From CAVOHU01 sp963843385 (GTDB lineage Bacteria > Acidobacteriota > Vicinamibacteria > Vicinamibacterales > JAKQTR01): a stretch of 64,000 nucleotides of DNA. The notes beneath the pieces were generated by a model. The model was given only the letters and a program-made list of their open reading frames with translations, ran no database searches and was not told the DNA's origin. Location of the stretch: positions 806,001 through 870,000 of the forward strand of contig CAWJJY010000003.1 in NCBI GenBank assembly GCA_963843385.1, written 5' to 3'. A program made the translations under genes and the position numbers. Below, one piece after another: positions 33,692 through 40,858 of this stretch (position 1 is its first letter; each line of letters opens with the position of its first letter).

Positions 33692-34462
33692 TCAGCTGCC
33701 CGCGTGAGTCTTGGTGCGCGCCAGTAGCGCCTCAAGCGCCTGCTCGAATTTCTCTGGCGGCTGAGCGCCAGACAGGCGCGTCATGACTCTTACGCGTCCA
33801 TCCGTTTGCACGAGCCCCAGCAAGAACGTTGGCGTGCCCGTGATCCCCATCCGGTTTGCCAGGACCATCTCGGTTCGGATCTTGCGGGTCGCCTCTCCCG
33901 CCATGCAGCCGTCGAATCGGCCCGGGTCTAGGCCTAGCTCCTTGGCGCGGGCCCGAAGCGCCGTCACGTCCAGGCGCTTGGGATCCTGGAATATCGAATC
34001 GTGCATCTCCCAGAAGTGCCCCTGCCGCAGCGCACATTCTGCGGCTTCCGCCGCTCGTAATGCGTTTCCGTGGATGCTCTCCAACGGCAAGTTCCTGAAT
34101 GCGAGCATCACCTTCCCCGGCTTCAGATATTTCTCATTCAGGAAAGGCAGCGTACTTTCGAAGAATCTCGCACAGTATGAACACTGAAAATCGGAATACT
34201 CAATTACCGCTACCTTTGCTGCAGCGGCCCCTCGGATTGCAGCACCGGCAAGCGACTGGGGCTCTGATGGAAGTGCGTCGTTTGCCGGCCGTGCTGGGCC
34301 TGCTGGCGTCGCCAGCCTCGACCGACTGCGGTCGGCGAATAGTGTAAACAACATTGCGCCGCAGACCGCTATGATCGCCAGCGTCGCAATCGTCTCGATA
34401 AGCGATTGCCAACCTCGTCGTCTCCTCCAGGACTCAGGCTCACTGTTCATGCTCTGTTCCAT
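33692..34462 (-). CDS. Membrane-anchored DsbA-like disulfide oxidoreductase
   Basis: A 256-residue protein. An N-terminal Arg-rich stop-transfer start (residues 10-20) and a membrane helix (about 20-42) hold the catalytic domain outside. The active site CSYC sits at residues 94-97 in VIEYSDFQCSYCARFFEST, the family's D-F-x-C-x-x-C pattern. The helical insert AAECALRQGHFWEMHDSIF and the cis-Pro loop GITGTPTFLLG complete the Thioredoxin_4/DsbA-like fold. It forms or isomerises disulfides in exported proteins. Its start overlaps the preceding gene's stop by 23 bp. A divergent gene about 240 bp further upstream encodes a secreted protein with about 30 cysteines, a likely client. Confidence 0.85.
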   Translation of the reverse strand: MEQSMNSEPESWRRRRGWQSLIETIATLAIIAVCGAMLFTLFADRSRSRLATPAGPARPANDALPSEPQSLAGAAIRGAAAAKVAVIEYSDFQCSYCARFFESTLPFLNEKYLKPGKVMLAFRNLPLESIHGNALRAAEAAECALRQGHFWEMHDSIFQDPKRLDVTALRARAKELGLDPGRFDGCMAGEATRKIRTEMVLANRMGITGTPTFLLGLVQTDGRVRVMTRLSGAQPPEKFEQALEALLARTKTHAGS

Positions 34463-34943
34463 GTGCCTTGGGTTGGGACGCTACGAATGCCTCAACAGGG
34501 ATGGTATCGAATCGCCGGCCGACACTCTTGAGCACAGCTAGCAGCTCTGCCTTGGTTACAATCGTCTGCCGATCGAAAAAGGCCTCGGGACTCCAGTATT
34601 CTCCACAATTCCCCGCGTTACGCAGTCCGCCCCGGCTCAACATCGCCTTCAAGGTACGAGGGTCGCTGACATCGAGAAGCTGGTGCGGTGACACCTTCTC
34701 GCGCGAGGCCTTGAGTACTGCCCGCAGGAGGCGAGCAACCACGAGGGAGTCGCGTGGGGAGACTCCCGCCAGATAACTCCACGCACGCAGAGTTGGCACA
34801 GACGCGTTAACGATGGAAGCCCAGTCGCGAAGCGTGCGCGGATCTGAGGCTGCGGCAGTCGCCGCCCACACTGCCCGAGCCCAGCGCTCGGCAATGTGGT
34901 GCACGCTGGGCGCACCATTGGTGCGGTCCTCGGCTCCTCCCAT
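34440..34943 (-). CDS. Putative helix-turn-helix protein of unknown family
   Basis: A 167-residue protein from the ATG at 34943; starts at 34976 and 35003 are possible. The core RTLRDWASIVNASVPTLRAW resembles a helix-turn-helix (helix-GxVS/NAS-helix), followed by an Arg-rich helix RDSLVVARLLRAVLKAS, LLDVSDPRTLKAMLSRGG and a C-terminal FFDRQTIVTKAELLAVLKS. Acidobacterial genomes carry similar small HTH proteins next to unusual peptide genes. It overlaps the DsbA-like gene and diverges from the Cys-rich protein gene, so it may regulate that locus. No formal family is recognised. Confidence 0.5.
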   Translation of the reverse strand: MGGAEDRTNGAPSVHHIAERWARAVWAATAAASDPRTLRDWASIVNASVPTLRAWSYLAGVSPRDSLVVARLLRAVLKASREKVSPHQLLDVSDPRTLKAMLSRGGLRNAGNCGEYWSPEAFFDRQTIVTKAELLAVLKSVGRRFDTIPVEAFVASQPKAHGTEHEQ

Positions 34944-35184
34944 ACAGCGCCGCGATGCAAGCGTCGCTCCAATCATTGGCGGGGGGAACTGGGCGGCAAA
35001 CAAGCGTCTCCACCTGCGACGCGACCATCTTCCAGGTCAGGAAATTGGCCGATAGGGCCAATACTTGGCCACAGAAACTCCATCAGATCTTTCAGCACTG
35101 TCTGCTTGCAAGGCTCATGCGCCGGGACCATGCTGTAGCGGTGCCACACGTTACGGAGCTCAACGCCGTCCTGGAGGAGCTGCT

Positions 35185-35886
35185 ATGAGTAGTCGCTTCA
35201 TTCGGTCTCGGTGCCAGTATGGCCTGTTCCTCGTCGCGGTATTCTCGTTTGTCGTGCTGCGGATGTCGGAGCCTAAGGCCGCTGCGCTGGGTTGGTGCCA
35301 GGAGGATTGCGGTCCATTCGCAGAGTGCGGCCTGGAATGCCTGGTGGATTCAGATCCGGCGTTCCTGACAACCTGCGGTGAGTTCGACGGTGGTGCGGCG
35401 TCGTACTGGTGCAACGACGGATGGTGCGGCGATGGCCTTTGTGACGCAGTACGAGACGAGCATTGCTGGAATTGCACCGAGGATTGCGGCCCATGTCCGG
35501 ATTCGCCAACTTGCGGGCAATACGGCTGTGAGGCTGGAGAGAACAGCAGGAATTGTCCGTACGACTGCGGCTATCCTCCGACACCACCTATTCCCAATGA
35601 CGACCACTGCAGCGACGATGAAGACCCGTCGAGTCCGGACTGCATTGTTCTTGGCTACTGCTCTTCGGACTCGCAATGCAACAGTCTCTGGAACGGGAAT
35701 CCATACGGTTATACATGCATCGATCACGTTTGCCTGCCGAACAACCTGCCGTGGTACGCCCCTACGTGTGATGGTCCAGAAGACTGTGACAGCGGGTCGT
35801 CATGCAGGAGCGACACTCATTACGGCTGGTGCTGGCTTTGGTACTGCTATTACCCCGCAATCTGCGTGCCTCGCATTTCCGGGTAG
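35185..35886 (+). CDS. Secreted Cys-rich protein with about 30 cysteines
   Basis: A 233-residue protein. The leader has a hydrophobic core (YGLFLVAVFSFVVLRM), then a mature part in which roughly one residue in seven is Cys, with repeated D-C-G-P-x/C-x-D-G-D-x-C-type units (QEDCGPFAECGLEC, GWCGDGLCDAV, CTEDCGPCPDSPTCG, SRNCPYDCGYPP, SSDSQCNSLWNG, GPEDCDSGSSC). These resemble EGF/Notch-like or Dickkopf-like disulfide knots. GGAGGAG lies 6-7 bases before the ATG. Divergent partners are a DsbA-like enzyme and a putative HTH protein. Function is unknown; adhesion or protease inhibition are conceivable. Confidence 0.75.
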   Translation: MSSRFIRSRCQYGLFLVAVFSFVVLRMSEPKAAALGWCQEDCGPFAECGLECLVDSDPAFLTTCGEFDGGAASYWCNDGWCGDGLCDAVRDEHCWNCTEDCGPCPDSPTCGQYGCEAGENSRNCPYDCGYPPTPPIPNDDHCSDDEDPSSPDCIVLGYCSSDSQCNSLWNGNPYGYTCIDHVCLPNNLPWYAPTCDGPEDCDSGSSCRSDTHYGWCWLWYCYYPAICVPRISG

Positions 35887-36072
35887 CCCTATAATGTCTT
35901 GTCCGGCCCGGGCGTCGTCTCCACCGCCTGCGGGTCTGGCGTCATAGATAGGGCGGATGGAGACAGGAACCGGACAACTCGGCCGGGGAGAGTCTGTGCT
36001 GTTGAACGTCTGTCAACCCGGTGGCGAGCACGGGGGCGGTTGGAAACGAACGAACGCAAGCAGCAAGATCCC

Positions 36073-37146
36073 ATGCCGCGTCTATTCCTTGCTCTGACCG
36101 CGATCGGCTGCCTTGTCATGAGCGATGCACAGCCTCCGGACTCGCTCAGGGCTCTTCTTCGAGAGTATCGGCAAGGCGACGCCAATGTGGCCATCGTTAC
36201 GTTCGCGAATTGGCCCGAGGCCCGACTCCAGCACGCGGCGGAGCTCCCGAAGGACATCGGCGACGTGTGGTCACGCGCTGCGCTTGCTCTTCTTCATATG
36301 GAAGCAGCCCGCGCCGGCGGCTGGGAGCGGGTAACCCGGCCTGACGTCCAGGTGGTGACAGGCGTCGCAGAAGAACTGGAAGGCCACACCCGAAGCGCCC
36401 AGAAACTGTTCCTCGAGGTGTGTGCGGAGACGGAGCGCAGTCGCGATCCCCGCGTGGACGAGTTCTGTCGGCGCTGGCTGGAGGCAGTCGGCGGGAGTCG
36501 GACATCGGCGTCGGACAGTCAAGCTTGGTCGTGGCTGGCGCGCGGGCGCTATAGTGAATTATGGATGGGACCCGAAATTACCGGCGGGCCTGTTGAGTTC
36601 GCTATCGGCCGAGACGAGCAAGCGCCACGCGGAAGCTCGCACGGACAGTTTTCTTCCATGCAGTTCGCGCAGGCCGAGAAGGCGTACAGACAGGCGTTGG
36701 CGATCGAGCCGGGATTTCCCGAAGCGCGCCTCCGCCTAGGCCGGATTCTCTATCTTCTCGATCGCAACGTTGAAGCGCAGCAGGAGCTGGAGCGTGCGTT
36801 CGAAGACGCGCAGCGACGCCGGGATCTGTTCACTGGCTATCTCGCCGCCCTCTTCCTCGGACGTCTGCACGAGGATGCTGGTCGGGTGGAACTTGCGAAA
36901 GCCGAGTTCCGCAATGCGCTGGGCGTGTACCCGGCTGGGCAAGACGCAAGGCTGTCGCTCGGGCGGTTGGAATTGGCGTCGGGCCGTGCGGCAGAAGGGT
37001 GGTCGATGATTCGATCGATGTTCGACTCACAGCTACCCGTAGACGGTGAACCGCTCGATCCCTGGTACGCATATCCGTCGTTTGATCGCGAACGCTGGGG
37101 AACCACGCAGAGGTTGCTCGAACTTCGCGGCATGATTCGGCAGTGA
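36073..37146 (+). CDS. Exported TPR-repeat protein
   Basis: A 357-residue protein with a short leader (MPRLFLALTAIGCLVMSDA). Tetratricopeptide-like helix pairs are evident in the C-terminal half: AEKAYRQALAIEPGFPEAR, LGRILYLLDRNVEAQQELERAF, LGRLHEDAGRVELAKAEFRN. The start is set at this ATG because the ~58 residues upstream are low-complexity and not leader-like. A TATAAT at 35890-35895 could be a -10 element, without a clear -35. The VWFA gene follows 3 bp later, so the two form an operon. TPR proteins act as binding scaffolds; the partner is not known. Confidence 0.72.
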   Translation: MPRLFLALTAIGCLVMSDAQPPDSLRALLREYRQGDANVAIVTFANWPEARLQHAAELPKDIGDVWSRAALALLHMEAARAGGWERVTRPDVQVVTGVAEELEGHTRSAQKLFLEVCAETERSRDPRVDEFCRRWLEAVGGSRTSASDSQAWSWLARGRYSELWMGPEITGGPVEFAIGRDEQAPRGSSHGQFSSMQFAQAEKAYRQALAIEPGFPEARLRLGRILYLLDRNVEAQQELERAFEDAQRRRDLFTGYLAALFLGRLHEDAGRVELAKAEFRNALGVYPAGQDARLSLGRLELASGRAAEGWSMIRSMFDSQLPVDGEPLDPWYAYPSFDRERWGTTQRLLELRGMIRQ

Positions 37147-37149
37147 CGC

Positions 37150-38115
37150 ATGCGGGCATCGCACACGATCGCGCTCCTGCTTCTCGCCGCGACCTTTGTC
37201 GGAGCGAAGCAGCCCCCGTCGTGGCGCACCTACATCGAGGGTGTTCGGATTGATGTGCTTGTCTCCGACGGCGGGCGACCGCTGACCGGCCTCCAGGCGG
37301 ACGACTTCGAGGTACTCGACAACGGTGTGCGTCAGCGACCGCAACTGGCGACGGTGGCCGGCGTGGTCAATGTCGCGCTGTTGCTCGACATCAGTTACAG
37401 CGTCGTCGACGGCGGCCATTTATCTGACCTGACAAGCGCGGCACGGACGTTCCTCACATGCCTGGCCCCATCAGACTCGGCGGCCCTGTTGACCTTTTCA
37501 CGAGGAACCCGTCTGGTCGTTTCGACGACGCTGGATCGGAACACCATCGTTCGCGCGCTCGATTTCAGCCCCATGGCAGCGCCGCGGCGTGCAGGTGACG
37601 GCACGGCGATGTGGGATGCCATTGTCGCGGCGTCATCGGTTGTCGTCGGCCAGAGCGGGCGCTCCGCGGTGCTGCTGCTAAGCGACGCCGGCGAGAACGC
37701 CAGCTGGCTGTTCACGAACCAGCCGGAGGATGCGAGGTGGATGCGCAATCAACGAGTACGCACGATTGATGCGTTGCGTGGTTCAGGCGTGGCAGTGGAC
37801 GTTGTGTCGATTCCTCGCTATCGATGGACGTGGTCCGCCCACGACGGAAGCTATGGGCGTCAAAACCCCTCTGAGCCAGCGGATCTGACCGACGGTGTTA
37901 TGTTTCAGGCCAGCGACAAGGATCTTCGCGCCAGTTTCAGTCGCCGCCTCGAGTTGTTGCGGTCCAGTTACATACTCACCTACTCGCCAACTGGCGTTGA
38001 AAAGCGCCAAGGTTGGCACAAGTTGAGCGTGCGACTGAAGAACAAGAGGGGAAAGGTCCAGGCGCGTTCCGGGTATTTCGCTGACGTCCCTCGCGAGAAC
38101 CTCCCACCTCGCTAG
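37150..38115 (+). CDS. VWFA-related exported protein (acidobacterial TIGR03436 type)
   Basis: A 321-residue protein with a signal peptide (IALLLLAATFVGA), a pre-domain IDVLVSDGGRPLTGLQADDF with EVLDNGVRQ, and a VWFA domain with an intact MIDAS (LLLDISYSV), the later SGRSAVLLLSDAGE strand and the closing SSYILTYSPTGVEKRQGWH. This N-terminal 'V-x-V-x-D-x-x-G-x-x-V-x-x-L-x-x-x-D-F' lead is diagnostic of the acidobacterial VWFA family. It overlaps no neighbour; the TPR gene is 3 bp upstream. Ligand and role are unknown. Confidence 0.85.
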   Translation: MRASHTIALLLLAATFVGAKQPPSWRTYIEGVRIDVLVSDGGRPLTGLQADDFEVLDNGVRQRPQLATVAGVVNVALLLDISYSVVDGGHLSDLTSAARTFLTCLAPSDSAALLTFSRGTRLVVSTTLDRNTIVRALDFSPMAAPRRAGDGTAMWDAIVAASSVVVGQSGRSAVLLLSDAGENASWLFTNQPEDARWMRNQRVRTIDALRGSGVAVDVVSIPRYRWTWSAHDGSYGRQNPSEPADLTDGVMFQASDKDLRASFSRRLELLRSSYILTYSPTGVEKRQGWHKLSVRLKNKRGKVQARSGYFADVPRENLPPR

Positions 38116-38266
38116 TGCCCTTCGCGATAACGTGAATCACGTCGCCGTCGTCTTCCGAGACAACCGCAAGTCAGAGAGCTGCGTCGGCGGCCGAAGGAGG
38201 CCAGGCTCTCATTGCGCGGTGACGAGGATTACCCGTCAGCGAAAATCGAAGGGAATTCGACATCTG

Positions 38267-38467
38267 GCGCAGCGTCTACGGCCTGCCTCCGTGGCAGATC
38301 TAGCAGTTCGGGGCGACCCGACCCTCGCCTGCTGCCCCAGCGCACACTCCGTCGCGTCGGGCGGGGCGACAATGGGTTTCAATCGTGACGAAGCGATGTC
38401 CGAGGGTCTGCGTCAGGGGCTGGGCGCGATCGACTCGCGGACCATCACACCGATCAGCGGCGGGTGA
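38267..38467 (+). pseudogene. Degenerate duplicate of the GHMP kinase 3' end
   Basis: Nucleotides match the last ~190 bp of the kinase at 33270-33456. The remnant reads SVYGLPPWQI followed by a TAG, then in a shifted frame GGATMGFNRDEAMSEGLRQG and ends RTITPISGG, against the kinase's RDEAMFERLREALGAIGSRT. Stops and frameshifts show it is dead. It lies upstream of the full copy of the small exported-protein gene. Confidence 0.8.
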
Positions 38468-38687
38468 TCGAGATCGGGCAGTGCGCCTGGCGGCTCGCGA
38501 CAGGCGGCGGGGGTCTGCCACGCCACCAGGCCGCCGCGCCCCCGCCCTCTCGTCCCACGGGGAATGAGACCGGTGCAGCACCAGACGCGCGCCGAAGGGA
38601 GACGCGCGATCGCCCGTTGCCGGCCGCCAACCGGCAAGTCGAAGCGATATTGCCGACCGCGCGGTCCGTATCACGGCTGGAAGGCTG

Positions 38688-39089
38688 CTATTCCCAGCTC
38701 TGCTTGGACACCTTCCATGCGCCGGCTTCCTTCACCATCTGGATCTTGCCGGTGGACTTCTTCTTGTCCGGCGTCGTCCCTTCGACCGCCAGCTCGACGC
38801 CCTTGTCGTTGGTGGTCTGCTTGACCACCTTGACGCCGCGCGCGTCGCTCATCGCCTGCATCATCGAGAACATCTGCTTCCGCTCTGCCGCCGGAGACTT
38901 CGCAATCTCGGCCTTGGTTTCCTTGCTCATGAACGGGAGGATTTCGTCGACGGTTTTGGCCTTCTCGAACGCCGCGCGATACTCGAGAAACACCTGGCTG
39001 GGGGTCTTCACAATCTGGGCGAGTCCGGTGCCTGCCACACCCGTCGCCACAAGCGCGACCAGCGCCGAAACCCGGAGCAGTAACGTCAT
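38688..39089 (-). CDS. Small exported protein of unknown function
   Basis: A 133-residue protein with a Sec leader (LLLRVSALVALVATGVAGTGLAQ). The mature part reads SQVFLEYRAAFEKAKTVDEI, SKETKAEIAKSP and ends GAWKVSKQSWE. This size and the ending 'V-x-E-x-G-x-W-K-V' suggest an NTF2-like/DUF4878-type fold, but the assignment is weak. The ATG at 39089 has AAGGGA about 8 bases upstream. Its 3' end is duplicated at 33571-33676. Confidence 0.6.
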   Translation of the reverse strand: MTLLLRVSALVALVATGVAGTGLAQIVKTPSQVFLEYRAAFEKAKTVDEILPFMSKETKAEIAKSPAAERKQMFSMMQAMSDARGVKVVKQTTNDKGVELAVEGTTPDKKKSTGKIQMVKEAGAWKVSKQSWE

Positions 39090-39124
39090 CGCATCGTCCC
39101 TTCTCGAGCAGCGTTCGGTTGATC

Positions 39125-39282
39125 CTACACCTTCCGCTCGACGCCGTCCGCTGCCCGGCCGAGCGGGAAGCCGAAGTAGTCCCGCGCATTGAAGAAGCAG
39201 ACGTTCTGTACGAGCCGCCCCAGCAGATGGCGATCGTCGGGCAACAGGCCCTTGCCGACGTCTTCTCCCAGCAGATTGCACA
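39125..39282 (-). pseudogene. Possible C-terminal gene remnant beside repeat copy 7
   Basis: The minus-strand frame LCNLLGEDVGKGLLPDDRHL, then RLVQNVCFFNARDYFGFPLG and a final ADGVERKV stop is open into the repeat. It has a balanced amino-acid composition, unlike the Arg-rich alternative frames, so it may be the tail of a gene cut by copy 7. No family is recognised. Confidence 0.3.
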
Positions 39283-39396
39283 GACGATAGGACGCATTAA
39301 CTGGGGCGTCGCGGGCTGTTGTTAACGCAACGTCCCTTATGCGACACGCGTCCGGGGTCGGGAACCGCTCCCGCGGCCCCGGATGCCCAGACACAA
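39283..39396 (+). repeat. 116-bp element, copy 7 (CGCGG subfamily)
   Basis: Same two-base deletion in hairpin 2 as copy 6, and the same orientation. It is the last copy in the window; 172 bp to its right is the stop codon of an IS91-type transposase remnant on the minus strand. Confidence 0.94.
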
Positions 39397-39568
39397 GGCA
39401 AATTACGGCTGCTGTGACGACGGTGTCAAGCACAGGGCGGGCGCTTTCTGCCGGGACGCAGGTGTCGGAACACGCCTCCGGCGTCGTGGCGCCCCTCGTG
39501 CGCCGGCGTCGCGATCGAGACTCGCCAGAAACCCCGCCACCCGCCTCAGGTGGGCCGCTGGTCAGGTG

Positions 39569-40750
39569 TCAGGGGGCGGCGACCTCGTCCAGGATGGGCG
39601 GAGCACGGCCGGGCCGCGTCGCCGGGAGCGCGGGGGGTAGCCCGAGGTGCCGGAGGATGCGCTCGATGACCGATCGTTCCTCAATCAGCGAGATGAGCCG
39701 GAGGCGCCCCCCGCAGCGTGGGCACGCGAGGACGTCGATGCCGTAACTCCTGCGCATCAGGTTGGCCCATCGCCGCCCGCCCGGCGTCCTGGGGCGTGTC
39801 GAGTCCGCTGTGTCCTGCAGGGCGGCATCCTTCGTGGCTATTTCCCCGGGCTTTCCGAAGGCGACGATGCGCGACCGCCAGGCGGCGCGCGCCCCGAGGA
39901 TGCCGTGATACAGGATGAGGTTGATCCGCGGACGCGGAATCAGCACGGCCAGGCGCTCGAGCAGCTCCACCGCGCTGAACCGCAGGTGCGTCGTCCCGTC
40001 CGACCACTGGCGCTCGAGCGCCAGCAGGACGTCGCCGTCCTCCAGAAGGCGCAGCCGCTCGCCGGCCAGCGGGGGGCGCAGCACATAGCGGCACAGACGC
40101 TCCAGGCGATCCCGCTGGTCCGCCGGCACCCGAACGCCTGCTTCAAGGTCGAACCCGTCCTGGTTGGCGTGGCAGCGCGGAAGCGGGTTGGCCCCGGCAT
40201 GGTCGAGCGCCGCCCCACACCGCCGGGTGCGCGCCCCGGCTCGTTGCCCCATCACCGTGTTCCCTTGCACGGCCGCCGCCGCCATGCCGGCGAGCGCTGG
40301 CGCCGCCTCCGCAAACCCGTCCGGCGCGCCGCCTCCGCCATCGTCGTCTCCGTAGCCTCGGCGCGCGAGCAGAGCGTGAATCCGCGGCACCACAGTGGCC
40401 AGGACCTCGGCCACGTCCAGATCGGACAGGTCGTCGGCTGGCGCGAACGCGAGACCGCCGATCCCATTCACGAAGACACCGTCGATGGCCAGCGCGTGGA
40501 TGTGCACGTTGAGATTCAGCGCTCGCCCGAACCGCTGCACGACGGCCACGCCTCCACCGCGTCCGCTGGCGGAGGCGGAACGCCTGGCGGCGCGCCGCCG
40601 AAACCCCAGGACGCTTCGCATGAAGACACCCACGACAGCCCGGCACAGATCGTGATTCCAGGCCACGAGGTACCGAAGCCGACCCGGACGCAGACCCCGT
40701 ACCAAGCCGCGGCGGAGAGAATCCGGCGGCAGGTGAGGCGTCCGCGCCAT
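39569..40750 (-). mobile_element. IS91-type (Y2/HUH) transposase, N-terminally truncated
   Basis: 393 residues of a rolling-circle transposase. It shows RLRYLVAWNHDLCRAVVGVF, the HUH core NLNVHIHALAIDGVFVNG (H-x-H), RLCRYVLRPPLAGERL, INLILYHGILGARAAWRSR and the C-terminal zinc ribbon VLACPRCGGRLRLISLI. Family members normally have about 100 more N-terminal residues forming a zinc-finger domain; here the 5' end is missing and a shift may occur near codon 15. No oriIS/terIS ends are identified with certainty. The element is probably dead. It sits between repeat copy 7 and recQ and marks the boundary of the accessory half. Confidence 0.75.
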
Positions 40751-40858
40751 TTGTACGCAGATCCTGCGCTCGATGGGCAGCCGGCGGCGTGCAACATCCG
40801 CAGCCCCGGCGGCAACCGGGGCTGGCCCGACCTCGCGGCTCCGGCTTCCCCGGGAGCG

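Noticed and set aside
38267..38300. Internal stop in the kinase duplicate as a selenocysteine or recoding site
   Set aside because: The stop is TAG, further frameshifts follow, and the intact kinase copy has Glu there; it is a decayed duplicate.
3629..39396. The 116-bp element as classical integron attC sites
   Set aside because: TTAAC...GTTAA arms look attC-like, but the boxes do not fit RYYYAAC/GTTRRRY, the core is only ~19 bases, the modules are multi-gene and on both strands, and no integron integrase is present.
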